A stretch of 55,848 bases of DNA from an uncultured Aquiluna sp. (GTDB lineage: Bacteria; Actinomycetota; Actinomycetes; Actinomycetales; Microbacteriaceae): positions 1-55,848 of the forward strand of contig CAJXOD010000006.1 of NCBI GenBank assembly GCA_913057795.1. The letters run 5' to 3'. How positions within the stretch are numbered: the first letter of the stretch is position 1; each line of letters begins with the position of its first letter. Shown in pieces: positions 19,801-31,306 of the stretch. The notes under the pieces are model-generated. The model made no database searches. It was not told the origin of the DNA and saw only the letters and a list, made by a program, of their open reading frames with translations. The position numbers and the translations under genes are program-made.

Positions 19801-20625
19801 CTAGGGCAGCAAACTGAACACTTTGCCGTTATCGGTGGAGACGTGCGCCCCTAGCTCATCTAGGACAATAATGCTGCCCCCGTTAGCCGCTACATCTTTT
19901 ATACCGGTGAATGATTCCGAAAGTTCAAGGAAAGGCATGCCCAGGCTAGGGCTCCTATAAATTGTTGAATCGGTAGCGAGGATGATGCCGTTATCAGACC
20001 AGTCCACTCTTGTTATGCCGGAAGGCGCAGTGATTTCGGTGAGAGAAAGCCCTGAGTCCTCGGTTAGGTAGAGAAGGCCCTCCGAGGTCAACAAGAACTG
20101 CAAACCGTTATTCGGATTTAGGCTCAAACTTGTCAGGCTTGGAGTCGCAATGTTGGACCAAGTAACGGCCCCATCTTGGGATCCGACAACTACACCGTAG
20201 TTAGCTGCTATACCAACAATTGCGTCTCCCGACACTTCAAGCAGGTGGAAGTCGACCTCGCCAGTAAAAGTTTTTGATGTCCAGGTGTTTCCGTTGTCAC
20301 GGGATTCTATGATCCCGAGCGGGTTAGGAAAATTTTGTCCGGGTCCCGGGTGACCACTGGCGTAGAAAATGCCCTTATCAATCGTCAAACCCATGGCATC
20401 GAATTCCTCGCCGACCAGGTTCCATCCCTCATCGGACCATTTATAAATACCGTGATGGCTGGCAAGATAAAAGCTTCCCCCATCGGCTGCGACACTGTGG
20501 ACATGCTCCATTTGGGCAATTGGCTTCGGCCCAGGTGCGGCAGAGCAACCGGCCGCAACCAGCAGGATCGCTCCGGCAATTCCTAGCGTCCTAAGCATCG
20601 GCCAACTTCTCGAGTAGTTTTTCAT
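19801..20625 (-). CDS. Secreted BNR/beta-propeller lipoprotein (F510_1955-like)
   Basis: A 274-aa lipoprotein with signal peptide and lipobox VAAGC (Cys27). The mature part begins MEHVHSVAADGGSFYLASHHGIYK and contains repeated short blades with Asp-box-like motifs (ESRDNGNTWTSKTF, EDSGLSLTEI, STDNGKVF), as in sialidase/BNR-like propellers that databases label F510_1955 family glycosylhydrolase. Catalytic sialidase residues are not evident, so a binding or scaffolding role at the cell surface is as likely as hydrolysis. It appears monocistronic. Confidence 0.75.
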   Translation of the reverse strand: MKNYSRSWPMLRTLGIAGAILLVAAGCSAAPGPKPIAQMEHVHSVAADGGSFYLASHHGIYKWSDEGWNLVGEEFDAMGLTIDKGIFYASGHPGPGQNFPNPLGIIESRDNGNTWTSKTFTGEVDFHLLEVSGDAIVGIAANYGVVVGSQDGAVTWSNIATPSLTSLSLNPNNGLQFLLTSEGLLYLTEDSGLSLTEITAPSGITRVDWSDNGIILATDSTIYRSPSLGMPFLELSESFTGIKDVAANGGSIIVLDELGAHVSTDNGKVFSLLP

Positions 20626-20885
20626 CTCAATAAAGTTAGCCGCTAGATCTAAAAATCATCTGCTAAATCTCTGCCAATTAGTATTCCGTGAGCGCTTGTT
20701 CACTTCGCACTCTGTCTCGCGGGCAGTAGTTAACTAATCTATTTTTCAAGCGGATGGGTTAGCACGGCGTCGGGTCCATAGCCGTGAATCTTTTTAGGTA
20801 GGCATCAGTGCCTTTTATTTGTGGTCCTTTGGCTATTCTAGAAAAAGTTCTATTTTATAAACGTCATCGACTCAAAGGGGACTGA
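20626..20885. other. 260-base divergent intergenic region
   Basis: This region separates the BNR lipoprotein (-) from the ribokinase-like gene (+). It is AT-rich near 20835-20865 (TTCTAGAAAAAGTTCTAT, TTTTATAAAC), a plausible promoter zone for the kinase. I see no convincing ORF, tRNA or hairpin terminator. Confidence 0.35.
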
Positions 20886-21791
20886 TTGAAGCAAGGGATA
20901 TCCATTGCAGTAGTTGGAAGTGTCAACGCTGACTACTCGGTCTTTATGAAGAAGCTACCCTTGCCCGGGGAAACGGTACTGGCATTTGACTCTGGACGCT
21001 TTGCCGGAGGAAAGGGTCTGAATCAGGCTGTTGCAATCCATCGGGCCGGTGGGGACGTAACATTCCAGTTTGCAGTCGGGGACGATGATGACGGTGAGTT
21101 TTTGACGAACTTTCTTTCGGAACAAAAAGTGGTCTTCTCGAGAATCCTCGATTCTGGCACTGCAACCAGTAAAGCTTTCATACTCGTTGACCAAGACGGC
21201 GAGAATCAGATTGCAGTTGTTCCAGGAGCCAATTACAGCCCCAAATTAAGAGAGCAAAGTTTTCAAGAGGGACCGGGGCTTCTTGTTCTGCAGTTGGAGA
21301 TAGGCAATGAAAATAATCTAGTAGTCGCCGCGCTTGCTAAGAAGGCCGGCTGGAAAGTGGTGCTAACTCCCGCACCATCATCGGAGTTTGATCCCAAGCT
21401 TCTTGAATTCGTCGACATCATCACGCTCAATGAAACCGAAGTTACGCAACTCGTAGGCGCTACTGACTTTGAAAGCGCCGGTGCTGAGCTTTCTAAGCTT
21501 GTGGGGCTGGTGTTTGTCACCCGGGGGGCTCAGGGGGTATCGGTATTTGCTGATGGACAGTTCCTGGGTAATGTTGACGCCATGGCAGTCGTCGCAATCG
21601 ACGCTACCGGTGCGGGCGATACTTTTTGCGGCTATGCGGTGGCGGGACTAGCCCAAGGCCTAACGCCGTTGGAGGCCGCAGAACTCGGCACCGTTGCCGC
21701 CGGGATTTCCGTTCAATCCAGGGGAGCGTCCAATTCGATTCCGTCAAGGCATGAGGTCGACTCGCTAATGCTCAAAAGGCAAAAAGGTTAG
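20886..21791 (+). CDS. rbsK: PfkB-family carbohydrate kinase, ribokinase-like
   Basis: A 301-aa cytosolic sugar kinase, likely phosphorylating ribose at O5. PfkB signature 1 is FAGGKGLNQAVAIHRAGG (near residue 41) and signature 2 is DATGAGDTFCGYAVAG near residue 240, with the catalytic Asp in GAGD. The start is TTG 20886, with AAAGGGG six bases upstream. Ribokinase fits the neighbouring purine nucleoside phosphorylase and rpiB further along, since ribose enters the pentose phosphate pathway. No ribose transporter is adjacent. It converges on the LysE-like gene with four bases between stops. Confidence 0.85.
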   Translation: MKQGISIAVVGSVNADYSVFMKKLPLPGETVLAFDSGRFAGGKGLNQAVAIHRAGGDVTFQFAVGDDDDGEFLTNFLSEQKVVFSRILDSGTATSKAFILVDQDGENQIAVVPGANYSPKLREQSFQEGPGLLVLQLEIGNENNLVVAALAKKAGWKVVLTPAPSSEFDPKLLEFVDIITLNETEVTQLVGATDFESAGAELSKLVGLVFVTRGAQGVSVFADGQFLGNVDAMAVVAIDATGAGDTFCGYAVAGLAQGLTPLEAAELGTVAAGISVQSRGASNSIPSRHEVDSLMLKRQKG

Positions 21792-21795
21792 CTTG

Positions 21796-22425
21796 TTACA
21801 GGAGCGCGTCTAGCAGCATGTAAAGCCCCAAGAACGTCAGGGCTAGGCCACCGATTCCACGGAAATTTGCTAGGCGCTGGTCTGAACCGCCGAGCCAGTG
21901 CCGGGCTTTACCGGCTGCAATCGCATACACTGCGTCACTCGTCACTCCAATGATTAGAAATAGCGCACCGAGAACAAGCATTTGTGCGCTGGGGTTGCCG
22001 CCCGAGGGATCTACGAAACTTGGCAACGCTGCTATGAAGAAAACCAAGGTTTTAGCATTCGTGATGCCAACAACAACTGATTCACTTAGGACTTTTTTGC
22101 CTGAAGGTGAAACCGAGGCATTACCCGCATCAACCTTTTTGCGTTGCCAGATCGCTTTCAGCCCCAAGAAGCCGATCATTAGTGCTCCGACTACCTTGAT
22201 AACAAAAAATAGTTCCGGGGATTGCTGGATAAGAGCACCGAGGCCTAGAGCCACGATAAGAATTTGTAATCCAACACCGAGGGCGTTTCCAAAAACACTT
22301 ATCAGCGCGGCTCTTGTTCCAAGCACCAAGGCCCGACCGATTGCAAACAAAACGCTTGGCCCCGGCACCAGAATTATTACTATCGAAAGCAGCAGAAAGC
22401 CGATTATGTTTTGGGATGTTGGCAC
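21796..22425 (-). CDS. LysE/RhtB family amino-acid exporter
   Basis: A 209-aa inner-membrane protein of about six helices. The N-terminal pattern (LLSIVIILVPGPSVLFAIGRAL) with the PGPS motif is diagnostic of LysE/RhtB exporters, followed by GALMIGFLGLKAIW. These proteins export amino acids such as homoserine, threonine, lysine or arginine; the substrate here is not predictable. The start is GTG 22425. Last gene of the run argG-deoD-DoxX-LysE. Confidence 0.88.
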   Translation of the reverse strand: MPTSQNIIGFLLLSIVIILVPGPSVLFAIGRALVLGTRAALISVFGNALGVGLQILIVALGLGALIQQSPELFFVIKVVGALMIGFLGLKAIWQRKKVDAGNASVSPSGKKVLSESVVVGITNAKTLVFFIAALPSFVDPSGGNPSAQMLVLGALFLIIGVTSDAVYAIAAGKARHWLGGSDQRLANFRGIGGLALTFLGLYMLLDALL

Positions 22426-22448
22426 CTCTAGATTTTACTGCAGTAAAG

Positions 22449-22859
22449 CTAAGTTTTCTTGCGCCTCAATAGTCGATAGGCGTTGGTGGAAATGAGTGCC
22501 CAAAAAACCAACACCGGTTGAAAGAACAACCTCATGAATCGAGCTTGGTCTGTGTCAAGGCCGAAGGCGCTGACTCCGTTTATCCATTGCGAAAGATTAC
22601 CCGGGAAAATAGCGATGAAAAACAAGGCGGCCGCCAACCCAATCAACTTTCGTGGCAGCTGTTTCCAGAGTATTAGGAGACCAATGCCCAGGGAAATTTC
22701 CACAATTCCCGATGCGATCACTACGAAGTCAGCATCCAACGGAAGCCAAGTCGGAACTTGAGCCCGGAATTCGGCTCTTGCGGTTGTCAGGTGGGAAATC
22801 CCAGCGGATAACAAACCAAACCCGAGGCCAATCTGAAGCAAAACTTTTATGTACTTCAT
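22449..22859 (-). CDS. DoxX-like membrane protein
   Basis: A 136-aa four-helix membrane protein (IKVLLQIGLGFGLLSAGISHL; VVIASGIVEISLGIGLLIL; LIGLAAALFFIAIFPGN; FFQPVLVFWALIS). The layout and the central GIVEI...GLL segment match the DoxX/DoxD-like superfamily, whose actinobacterial members are linked to redox membrane complexes but mostly uncharacterised. The start overlaps the deoD stop by four bases (ATGA), so the genes are translationally coupled. Confidence 0.75.
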   Translation of the reverse strand: MKYIKVLLQIGLGFGLLSAGISHLTTARAEFRAQVPTWLPLDADFVVIASGIVEISLGIGLLILWKQLPRKLIGLAAALFFIAIFPGNLSQWINGVSAFGLDTDQARFMRLFFQPVLVFWALISTNAYRLLRRKKT

Positions 22860-23550
22860 TTGGAGGCTGCTAGCGCTATTTCGACCATGTTTGCGAATCC
22901 AGACTCTCGCTCTTCTGAGGAGGTGTGGCCACTCCCATCCATCATGTCTGACACGGTCACAATGCTAAGAGCCTTGCGGCCAAACCTGGCTGCAAGAGTG
23001 TAAAGCTGGTTGGTTTCCATCTCTAAGGCCAGAACCCCAAGCTTCTTCCACTGCTCTAACGAGTCCGTAGTGTCATAGAAAAGGTCACCCGAAGCTATGC
23101 CGCCAACATGGAAGCTGATTTTGAGCTCTCTGGCCTTTGCCACTGCCTTTTCAAGAAGTTCGTAATCTGCACTTGGCGCAAAGTCCAAGCCGTTGGTAGC
23201 GCGACGATTTATTTGAGAGTCAGTAGACGAGGTCATTGCAATTACTACATCACGTAATTTGGTTGGAGCCAATCCACCCGAGGTGCCAACTCGGATTGCT
23301 TTTTGTACTCCGAAATCTTCGAATAGCTCATGAGCGTAGATTCCGATAGAAGGGGCGCCCATGCCAGTGCCCTGAACTGATACCCGCTGTCCGTTATAGG
23401 TTCCAGTGAATCCAAACATGTTTCTCACGGAGTTGTACTGAACAGGGTTTTCGAAAAAAGTCTCGGCTATCCACTTTGCGCGGAGTGGATCTCCGGGCAA
23501 TAAAACCGTTTCCGCAATTTCTCCAGGCTCGGCCCCAATGTGGACGCTCA

Positions 23551-23551
<1 letters not shown>
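22856..23551 (-). CDS. deoD: Purine-nucleoside phosphorylase, DeoD type
   Basis: A 231-aa enzyme of the hexameric nucleoside phosphorylase family that splits purine (deoxy)nucleosides with phosphate to base and ribose-1-phosphate. Conserved pieces: LPGDPLRAKWIAE near residue 18, GTGMGAPSIGIYAHEL, the substrate segment EMETNQLYTLA and the catalytic-Asp region VTVSDMMDG. The start codon overlaps the argG stop by one base (TAATG). Its product could feed the nearby sugar-phosphate enzymes. Confidence 0.94.
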
Positions 23552-26560
<3,009 letters not shown>

Positions 26561-26650
26561 GGCGGCTTCCTTTCAACCCCTCGATTCTAGTTGGCTGAAA
26601 TGCGGTGTTAGTCATGAAGCGAAAGGGTAAATGCGGCTACTTGGAACTTT

Positions 26651-27523
26651 CTATCGGGACTTCCAGGCCTGCGGAGCGAATCGCTTGAGAACGTAGGTTT
26701 CAAACAGCCCAATCAGGTTGTAGAGCACGATGGAAACCAAAGTAATCACAACAACATAGGCCCAAACCTCGTTGGTCTTCGCCCTACCAACGGCCGATAT
26801 AATTCCATAACCGATACCCTGGCCGGTGGCTAGCCACTCGACTAATAGCGCCCCCGTGATAGCCCCTGGAACTGAAATCTTTACGGCGGCAAAGAATGAT
26901 GGCAGTGAACTGGGAAAGGCAACATACCTGAGGGCAGCAAGCTTGTTTGCGCCATACACGGTCGCAACATCGAGGGTTGCCTGAGAAGCTGACCTAAGGC
27001 CAAAGACGATGTTTACAAGCGCTGGAAACAGCACCACAATGGCCCCCATCACTGCCACCGTGACTTGCTCCCTGCCGAAAATTAGAATCAGGATCGGTGC
27101 CATTGCAATAAGTGGCACTGAGCGCAGCAGCATCGCAATTGGCATCAGCGCTTGCTCGACAGATTTGAATAGGGTGAAAAGCACCGAAATCAACGTTGCA
27201 AAAAACAACCCGAAGCCAAAACCAATCCCGGCATCGAACATGGTTTGGGCAAGTGCCGAAAGAACCAGCGTCTGATTCTCGACTGCAGCCTCAACTAGGA
27301 ACAGCCAGTTGAAGACATCGAGCGGGCCCTTGCCAATGTATGGGCTGACATCGAAGGCCCAGAGCGCAACTACCCAGAGGATCAAAACTACAACCAGCGA
27401 AAGGGCAGTGTTTCCTATGGACTGCGAAATAATCTTGGCGGTCTGCTTTGCAGCGTCGCGCTTGACCCGGCTCCGCACAACAATCATCGAGCGATCTTGC
27501 GCGTCTTCTATCTTGAAGTTCAT
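26651..27523 (-). CDS. ABC transporter permease (NMT1/THI5-type importer, second permease)
   Basis: A 290-aa permease with about six helices and the nitrate/taurine/pyrimidine-type EAA loop (TVYGANKLAALRYVAFPSSLPSFFAAVKISVPGA). A 40-residue charged N-terminus precedes the first helix. Its ATG overlaps the first permease's stop by four bases (ATGA). With the ATPase and receptor upstream it forms an importer for a small, probably nitrogen-containing molecule; see the receptor entry. Last gene of the operon, followed by 90 bases before DUF885. Confidence 0.9.
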   Translation of the reverse strand: MNFKIEDAQDRSMIVVRSRVKRDAAKQTAKIISQSIGNTALSLVVVLILWVVALWAFDVSPYIGKGPLDVFNWLFLVEAAVENQTLVLSALAQTMFDAGIGFGFGLFFATLISVLFTLFKSVEQALMPIAMLLRSVPLIAMAPILILIFGREQVTVAVMGAIVVLFPALVNIVFGLRSASQATLDVATVYGANKLAALRYVAFPSSLPSFFAAVKISVPGAITGALLVEWLATGQGIGYGIISAVGRAKTNEVWAYVVVITLVSIVLYNLIGLFETYVLKRFAPQAWKSR

Positions 27524-28350
27524 CGGTTGGTTACCTTCGCCCAGGGAGTAACGAGCTTTCCAATAATGCTAAAGAGCGCGTAACCGCCACCGGCAATCAA
27601 CCCGGAAATGAGCGCAACGCCCCAAACTCTGGCGATCTCAAGGCTCTGCTGGGCATTGACCATGGCTGGCCCAAAGCCAACATCTGGACCACCCACATAC
27701 TCGCCCAGGATTGCACCCAAAAAGGCTGCCGGTGCGGCTATTTTGAAGGCTGCGAAGATAGACGGAAGCGCTGAGAGCAGTTGCACCCTAAGCAATCGCT
27801 GGATTGCACCGCCACCATAGGCAGTAACCACATCGAGCATTCGTTTATCAGTGGCCTTTACTCCAGTAAGGGCTCCAATCATGGTCGTGAAAAAGACGCT
27901 CAGTGCAGCCAGCACTATTGCTGCGCCTGCCGGTTCCCCGGCCCCGGGTGCACCAACGACGAGTCGCACGATAGGCCCAATGGCCACGATTGGGATGCAG
28001 TAAGTAATAACCGCAATCTGAGTTGTGAGGGTTTCAAGCCTTGGTAGCACCAGCGCAATGCCGGCGAAGACAAGTGCCAATGCGTTGCCCCAGGCAAAGC
28101 CAATGGCTGCCTCGGTCAAGGTAATTATTCCGTTTCGCCAGTAAAACCCAAAGCCATCTTCAATTAGTTGAAGTACAACTTCGATGGGAGTCGGGATGGC
28201 CCCACCGGAACCATCCGGTCTGGTTCCCACGCTTGCAAAAACTGTTTCCGCCAGCAGCCACCAAATGGCAAGGGTAGAAACAATGCCAATTACACCGCCG
28301 GTCCAGGCTGGCAAGCGCAGCTTGCTGCGCAAAGTGGTTGCGTTACTCAT
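27520..28350 (-). CDS. ABC transporter permease (NMT1/THI5-type importer, first permease)
   Basis: A 276-aa permease from ATG 28350, with helices starting at [24 protein letters not shown] and the EAA-like loop [35 protein letters not shown]. The frame is open further upstream to 28410, but that would extend deep into the ATPase gene; ATG 28350 overlaps the ATPase stop by only eight bases and gives a normal length. Two unequal permeases indicate a heterodimeric channel, as in Rib/Thi-type pyrimidine or riboflavin importers. Confidence 0.9.
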   Translation of the reverse strand: MSNATTLRSKLRLPAWTGGVIGIVSTLAIWWLLAETVFASVGTRPDGSGGAIPTPIEVVLQLIEDGFGFYWRNGIITLTEAAIGFAWGNALALVFAGIALVLPRLETLTTQIAVITYCIPIVAIGPIVRLVVGAPGAGEPAGAAIVLAALSVFFTTMIGALTGVKATDKRMLDVVTAYGGGAIQRLLRVQLLSALPSIFAAFKIAAPAAFLGAILGEYVGGPDVGFGPAMVNAQQSLEIARVWGVALISGLIAGGGYALFSIIGKLVTPWAKVTNR

Positions 28351-29164
28351 CGCCAACAGCCGCGCCATTGCCACCAAATAGCAGGTCTGAAGCATGGTCA
28401 TGGAGTGCATGGAACTCAGGGGTCCGCATCATTTCTGGCGTTCGAGGTCTGGGCAGGTCCACTTCGATAATTTCTTTGATTCGGCCAGGTCGTGGGCTCA
28501 TTACGGCTACCTGATCGCTCAAAAAGATGGCCTCCGAGATCCCATGGGTAACCATCAAGGTGGTAGCTGGCTTTTCGGTCCAAATTCGCAAGAGCTCCAG
28601 GTTCAAACGTTGCCTGGTCATGTCATCTAGGGCCCCGAAGGGTTCATCAAGAAGTAGCACCGAGGGTTGCACCACCAATGCTCTGGCAATCGAGACGCGC
28701 TGTTTCATGCCGCCGGAAAGCTGAGCCGGCTTGGCATTTTCAAAGCCCTGCAGGCCCACCAGCTTTATTAAGTCTGAAATTAGGCTTTCGTCCGGGCTCA
28801 CTCGGGCTAGTTCGAACGGCAGTCTTATGTTTGCAACAACGCTCCGCCATGGCATAAGAGCGGAATCCTGAAATGCGATTCCTAGTCTGTGATCGCGTCT
28901 GAGCTCACTCGGGTCCATTCCGTCCACGGTGACGCTTCCAGCGGTGGGAATTTCGAGTCCGGCTAGGATCCTAAGAATTGTTGACTTGCCACAACCCGAT
29001 GGGCCGAGCAGCGACAAGAAGCTGCCCTTATCCGAGTGCAGGGTGGTGTCTTCAAGCGCGGTAATCGTGCTGTTTCCCAATTTGAATACTTTGGACAGTC
29101 CGGAAATAGTGATACCGCTGCCCAAGGTGGATTCACCTTGGGCAGCGGTATTTTCAAAACTCAT
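28343..29164 (-). CDS. ABC transporter ATP-binding protein (NMT1/THI5-type importer)
   Basis: A 273-aa ATPase of the nitrate/sulfonate/taurine branch: Walker [10 protein letters not shown] at residues 54-62, signature [10 protein letters not shown], Walker [14 protein letters not shown] and switch His in [11 protein letters not shown] 29164 lacks a clear ribosome site, and codons 5-18 form one strand and loop of an 18-bp perfect hairpin (29112-29151). An internal TTG near 29141, preceded by AAGGTG, is an alternative start. The mature fold begins at [10 protein letters not shown], so the first ~17 residues are dispensable. It overlaps the first permease by eight bases. Confidence 0.92.
   Translation of the reverse strand: MSFENTAAQGESTLGSGITISGLSKVFKLGNSTITALEDTTLHSDKGSFLSLLGPSGCGKSTILRILAGLEIPTAGSVTVDGMDPSELRRDHRLGIAFQDSALMPWRSVVANIRLPFELARVSPDESLISDLIKLVGLQGFENAKPAQLSGGMKQRVSIARALVVQPSVLLLDEPFGALDDMTRQRLNLELLRIWTEKPATTLMVTHGISEAIFLSDQVAVMSPRPGRIKEIIEVDLPRPRTPEMMRTPEFHALHDHASDLLFGGNGAAVGDE
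29112..29151 (-). promoter_or_regulatory. Perfect 18-bp hairpin at the receptor/ATPase gene junction
   Basis: Arms ATACCGCTGCCCAAGGTG (29112-29129) and its exact reverse complement (29134-29151) enclose a 4-base loop. In the minus-strand mRNA the structure begins 13 bases after the ATPase ATG and 22 bases after the receptor's stop. In that direction it is followed by CACTATTTCC rather than a T-run. It is therefore better placed as an RNA-stability or translation-attenuation element that lowers ATPase/permease expression relative to the receptor than as a full terminator. Function is inferred; the repeat itself is certain. Confidence 0.7.
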
Positions 29165-29173
29165 GAGGGAAGG

Positions 29174-30217
29174 TTACTCCAAAAGCTCTGGGTGCTCTTT
29201 GTAGACCTCAGCTAGCAAGCTAAGGTCGAACAGCTGGTCTGCGGTAATGTTATAGCCAGCCGCAGCAAGCGTTGCAATGTTGCTCGCCTGCATTGCCTCG
29301 GAAATAGTGAACAGACCATTAGCAACGGTTTCATCCGTTACAACCAATAGTGAGTTCTGAGCAACAGACTGCTGCTGCTCCTTGCCGATGTCCAGACCTA
29401 GGTCCTTGCCATAAACCTCTACTGCCAAACGCGCACCCTCGTTGGGGTCAGCGATTGCATCTTTCCAACCGCGTGCGGTTGCGTAAAGGAAGGCTTTTAG
29501 GCCAGCGCGGTTATTGTCGATTGAGTCCTGGGTAACCACAAATGCCTCGGCTACAAACGGCAAGCCGTTGTCAGCAAATAGCAGGTTTGTTACCTCAAAA
29601 CCAAGGTTCGCGACGGTGATTGACTCGTTGGTCACGTAGGCCAGGAATCCGTCAACTTCACCGTTTACAAGTGGAGCTGGGTCATATTCCACTGGGACCT
29701 TTGTTACCTGATCCTGTGAGATGCCGTTGGCTGCCAACAGTGCATCAAATAGAGTCTCGTTGCCACCGGCCTGAACACCAATCTTCTTACCGATTAGATC
29801 CTGGGCAGTGGCAATGTTGCCGCCATCCTTCAGGGACAAAATTGTGAAAGGGTTTTTCTGGTAAGTAGCACCGATGATCTTTAGAGGTGCGCCCTCTTCC
29901 AGGATCACTGGAGTGACCGCAATCGGATCGGATAGACCGACCAGTGCTTCACCTGAAAGAACTACAGCTGTGGTTGCAGTTGGGCCAGCGATTAAATTGA
30001 CTGAGCTGAAGCCAGCTTCGGAGTAGTAGCCGTTCGAATCGGCGAAGTACTCTCCGGCGAATTCGGCGTTTTTGATCCAGCTGAACTGAACATTCAGTTC
30101 ACCTAGATCAGATGACTCAGTTTCGGTGCTCGAGCAGCCAGTTAGTGCTAGTGATGCAATCGCTGTGACTGCTGCGAGTGCGAAAAAGCGCTTGCGAATG
30201 GTTGTTTTTGTTGCCAT
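29174..30217 (-). CDS. NMT1/THI5-like ABC transporter substrate-binding lipoprotein
   Basis: A 347-aa lipoprotein with twin-basic start (RKR), hydrophobic stretch and lipobox LTGC (Cys28 counted from ATG 30217). The mature N-terminus LNVQFSWIKNAEFAGEYFADSNGYY matches the NMT1/THI5-like fold used by receptors for pyrimidine thiamine precursor, riboflavin (RibY-like) and related ring compounds. I see no TPP riboswitch upstream, and the operon partners are agmatine enzymes, so a guanidino or amine ligand or a derivative is worth considering. The upstream GTG-type extension to 30283 is unlikely because ATG 30217 has GAGAGG nine bases before it and starts a proper signal peptide. Confidence 0.88.
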   Translation of the reverse strand: MATKTTIRKRFFALAAVTAIASLALTGCSSTETESSDLGELNVQFSWIKNAEFAGEYFADSNGYYSEAGFSSVNLIAGPTATTAVVLSGEALVGLSDPIAVTPVILEEGAPLKIIGATYQKNPFTILSLKDGGNIATAQDLIGKKIGVQAGGNETLFDALLAANGISQDQVTKVPVEYDPAPLVNGEVDGFLAYVTNESITVANLGFEVTNLLFADNGLPFVAEAFVVTQDSIDNNRAGLKAFLYATARGWKDAIADPNEGARLAVEVYGKDLGLDIGKEQQQSVAQNSLLVVTDETVANGLFTISEAMQASNIATLAAAGYNITADQLFDLSLLAEVYKEHPELLE

Positions 30218-30251
30218 TACAGTTTGGCCTCTCGGGTATAGGTAAGCGAGC

Positions 30252-30263
30252 CGGAAATTTCCG
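30252..30263. promoter_or_regulatory. 12-bp perfect palindrome upstream of the receptor gene
   Basis: CGGAAATTTCCG lies in the 81-base gap between the agmatine deiminase stop and the receptor start. A TATACC-type -10 candidate follows on the minus strand (near 30235-30240). The position suits an operator at an internal promoter of the transporter genes, but no known binding motif is recognised. Confidence 0.35.
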
Positions 30264-30298
30264 ACTACGACGTTGTTTCCCAAATGTTAGCGTGAAAT

Positions 30299-31306
30299 TT
30301 AGCGTTTACTGACCGGTTGCTGCTGTGTGATGCAATGGATTCCGCCACCGCGAGCAAATAGCTCACGAGCATCAATCAAAATTACTTCTCTATTTGGGTA
30401 GCAGTCTCTCAAAATGGCCTGAGCCTCTTTGTCGTTTTGATCTTCAAAGCTTCCAAGTAAGACAGCGTCATTCAGAACGTAATGATTGACGTAGCTGTAA
30501 TCAACGAAACCATCATCATCCCTCAGGGTCGTTGGGGCGGGAAGCGATACTGGGTCAAGCTCAGCGTCTACAAGTTGTTTTTTGATGGCTTTGCTCACCG
30601 GAAAGTCTGGGTGATTCTGATTCTTTTGGTCATGGAATAGAACTCTTTGATCGGGTGAGTAGCAAGCCACAATATCGATATGGCCCTTGGTGCCGAATTC
30701 GTCATAGTCTCTGGTGAGTCCTTGTTTCAGCCAAACGAAGTCAGTCACTCCAATAGTTCTGGAGAGCTCTTCCTCAACTTGCTCCTTGGTCCAGTTTGGA
30801 TTTCGACCCGGGTCTAGTTGAACCGTCTCGGTAAGCAGCACTTGGCCTTTGCCGTTGACGTGGATACCGCCACCCTCGTTGACCATGTCACTGTCTACTC
30901 GCGGAGCCCCCAAAAAGCTCGCTACTTCTTGCGCCATCCTGCTGTCGTTCTTATAACTTGCCCAGCTTTGAGCGCCCCAGCCGTTAAAGACCCAATTGAC
31001 GCAGGCCAGTTCGCCAGCCTCGTCTTTGACAAAGGTGGGACCACTGTCCCTTACCCAGGCATCATCAATTACTAGGTCAAAAATTTCGACCTGTCTGGAA
31101 AGAAACTTCTTCGCGATGGCAAGGTCTTTGGGGTGAACGATTGCGGTCACTTTTTCAAAGTTACTTGCAGTATTGGCGACATTTGCCCAAGTTTTTCGAG
31201 CCGCGTATTGTTCATCGGGAGTGTCGCCAAGCGTATAGCCATCGTGTGGAAATGCGATCCAGGTTCGTTCGTGTTTCTCCCATTCGGGAGGCATCATGTA
31301 TGTCAT
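30299..31306 (-). CDS. aguA: Agmatine deiminase
   Basis: A 335-aa guanidino-modifying enzyme that converts agmatine to N-carbamoylputrescine and ammonia. Family blocks are MPPEWEKHERTWIAFPHD at the N-terminus, DDAWVRDSGPTFV (catalytic Asp/Glu region), NEGGGIHVNGKGQVLLTE with the catalytic His in the GHIDI block (KGHIDIVACY), and nucleophile Cys325 in ARGGGIHCITQQQP. Its start overlaps the preceding nitrilase gene by four bases (ATGA), as expected for consecutive pathway enzymes. Peptidyl-arginine deiminase-like relatives share the fold, but the sequence agrees best with AguA. Confidence 0.93.
   Translation of the reverse strand: MTYMMPPEWEKHERTWIAFPHDGYTLGDTPDEQYAARKTWANVANTASNFEKVTAIVHPKDLAIAKKFLSRQVEIFDLVIDDAWVRDSGPTFVKDEAGELACVNWVFNGWGAQSWASYKNDSRMAQEVASFLGAPRVDSDMVNEGGGIHVNGKGQVLLTETVQLDPGRNPNWTKEQVEEELSRTIGVTDFVWLKQGLTRDYDEFGTKGHIDIVACYSPDQRVLFHDQKNQNHPDFPVSKAIKKQLVDAELDPVSLPAPTTLRDDDGFVDYSYVNHYVLNDAVLLGSFEDQNDKEAQAILRDCYPNREVILIDARELFARGGGIHCITQQQPVSKR

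Noticed and set aside
29112-29151. The 18-bp hairpin as a simple intrinsic terminator of the receptor gene
   Set aside because: On the minus strand no T-run follows the stem, and the structure lies inside the open frame of the next gene.
30218-30298. TPP riboswitch before the NMT1/THI5-like receptor
   Set aside because: The gap is too short and lacks the conserved TPP (thi box) sequence; only a 12-bp palindrome is present.
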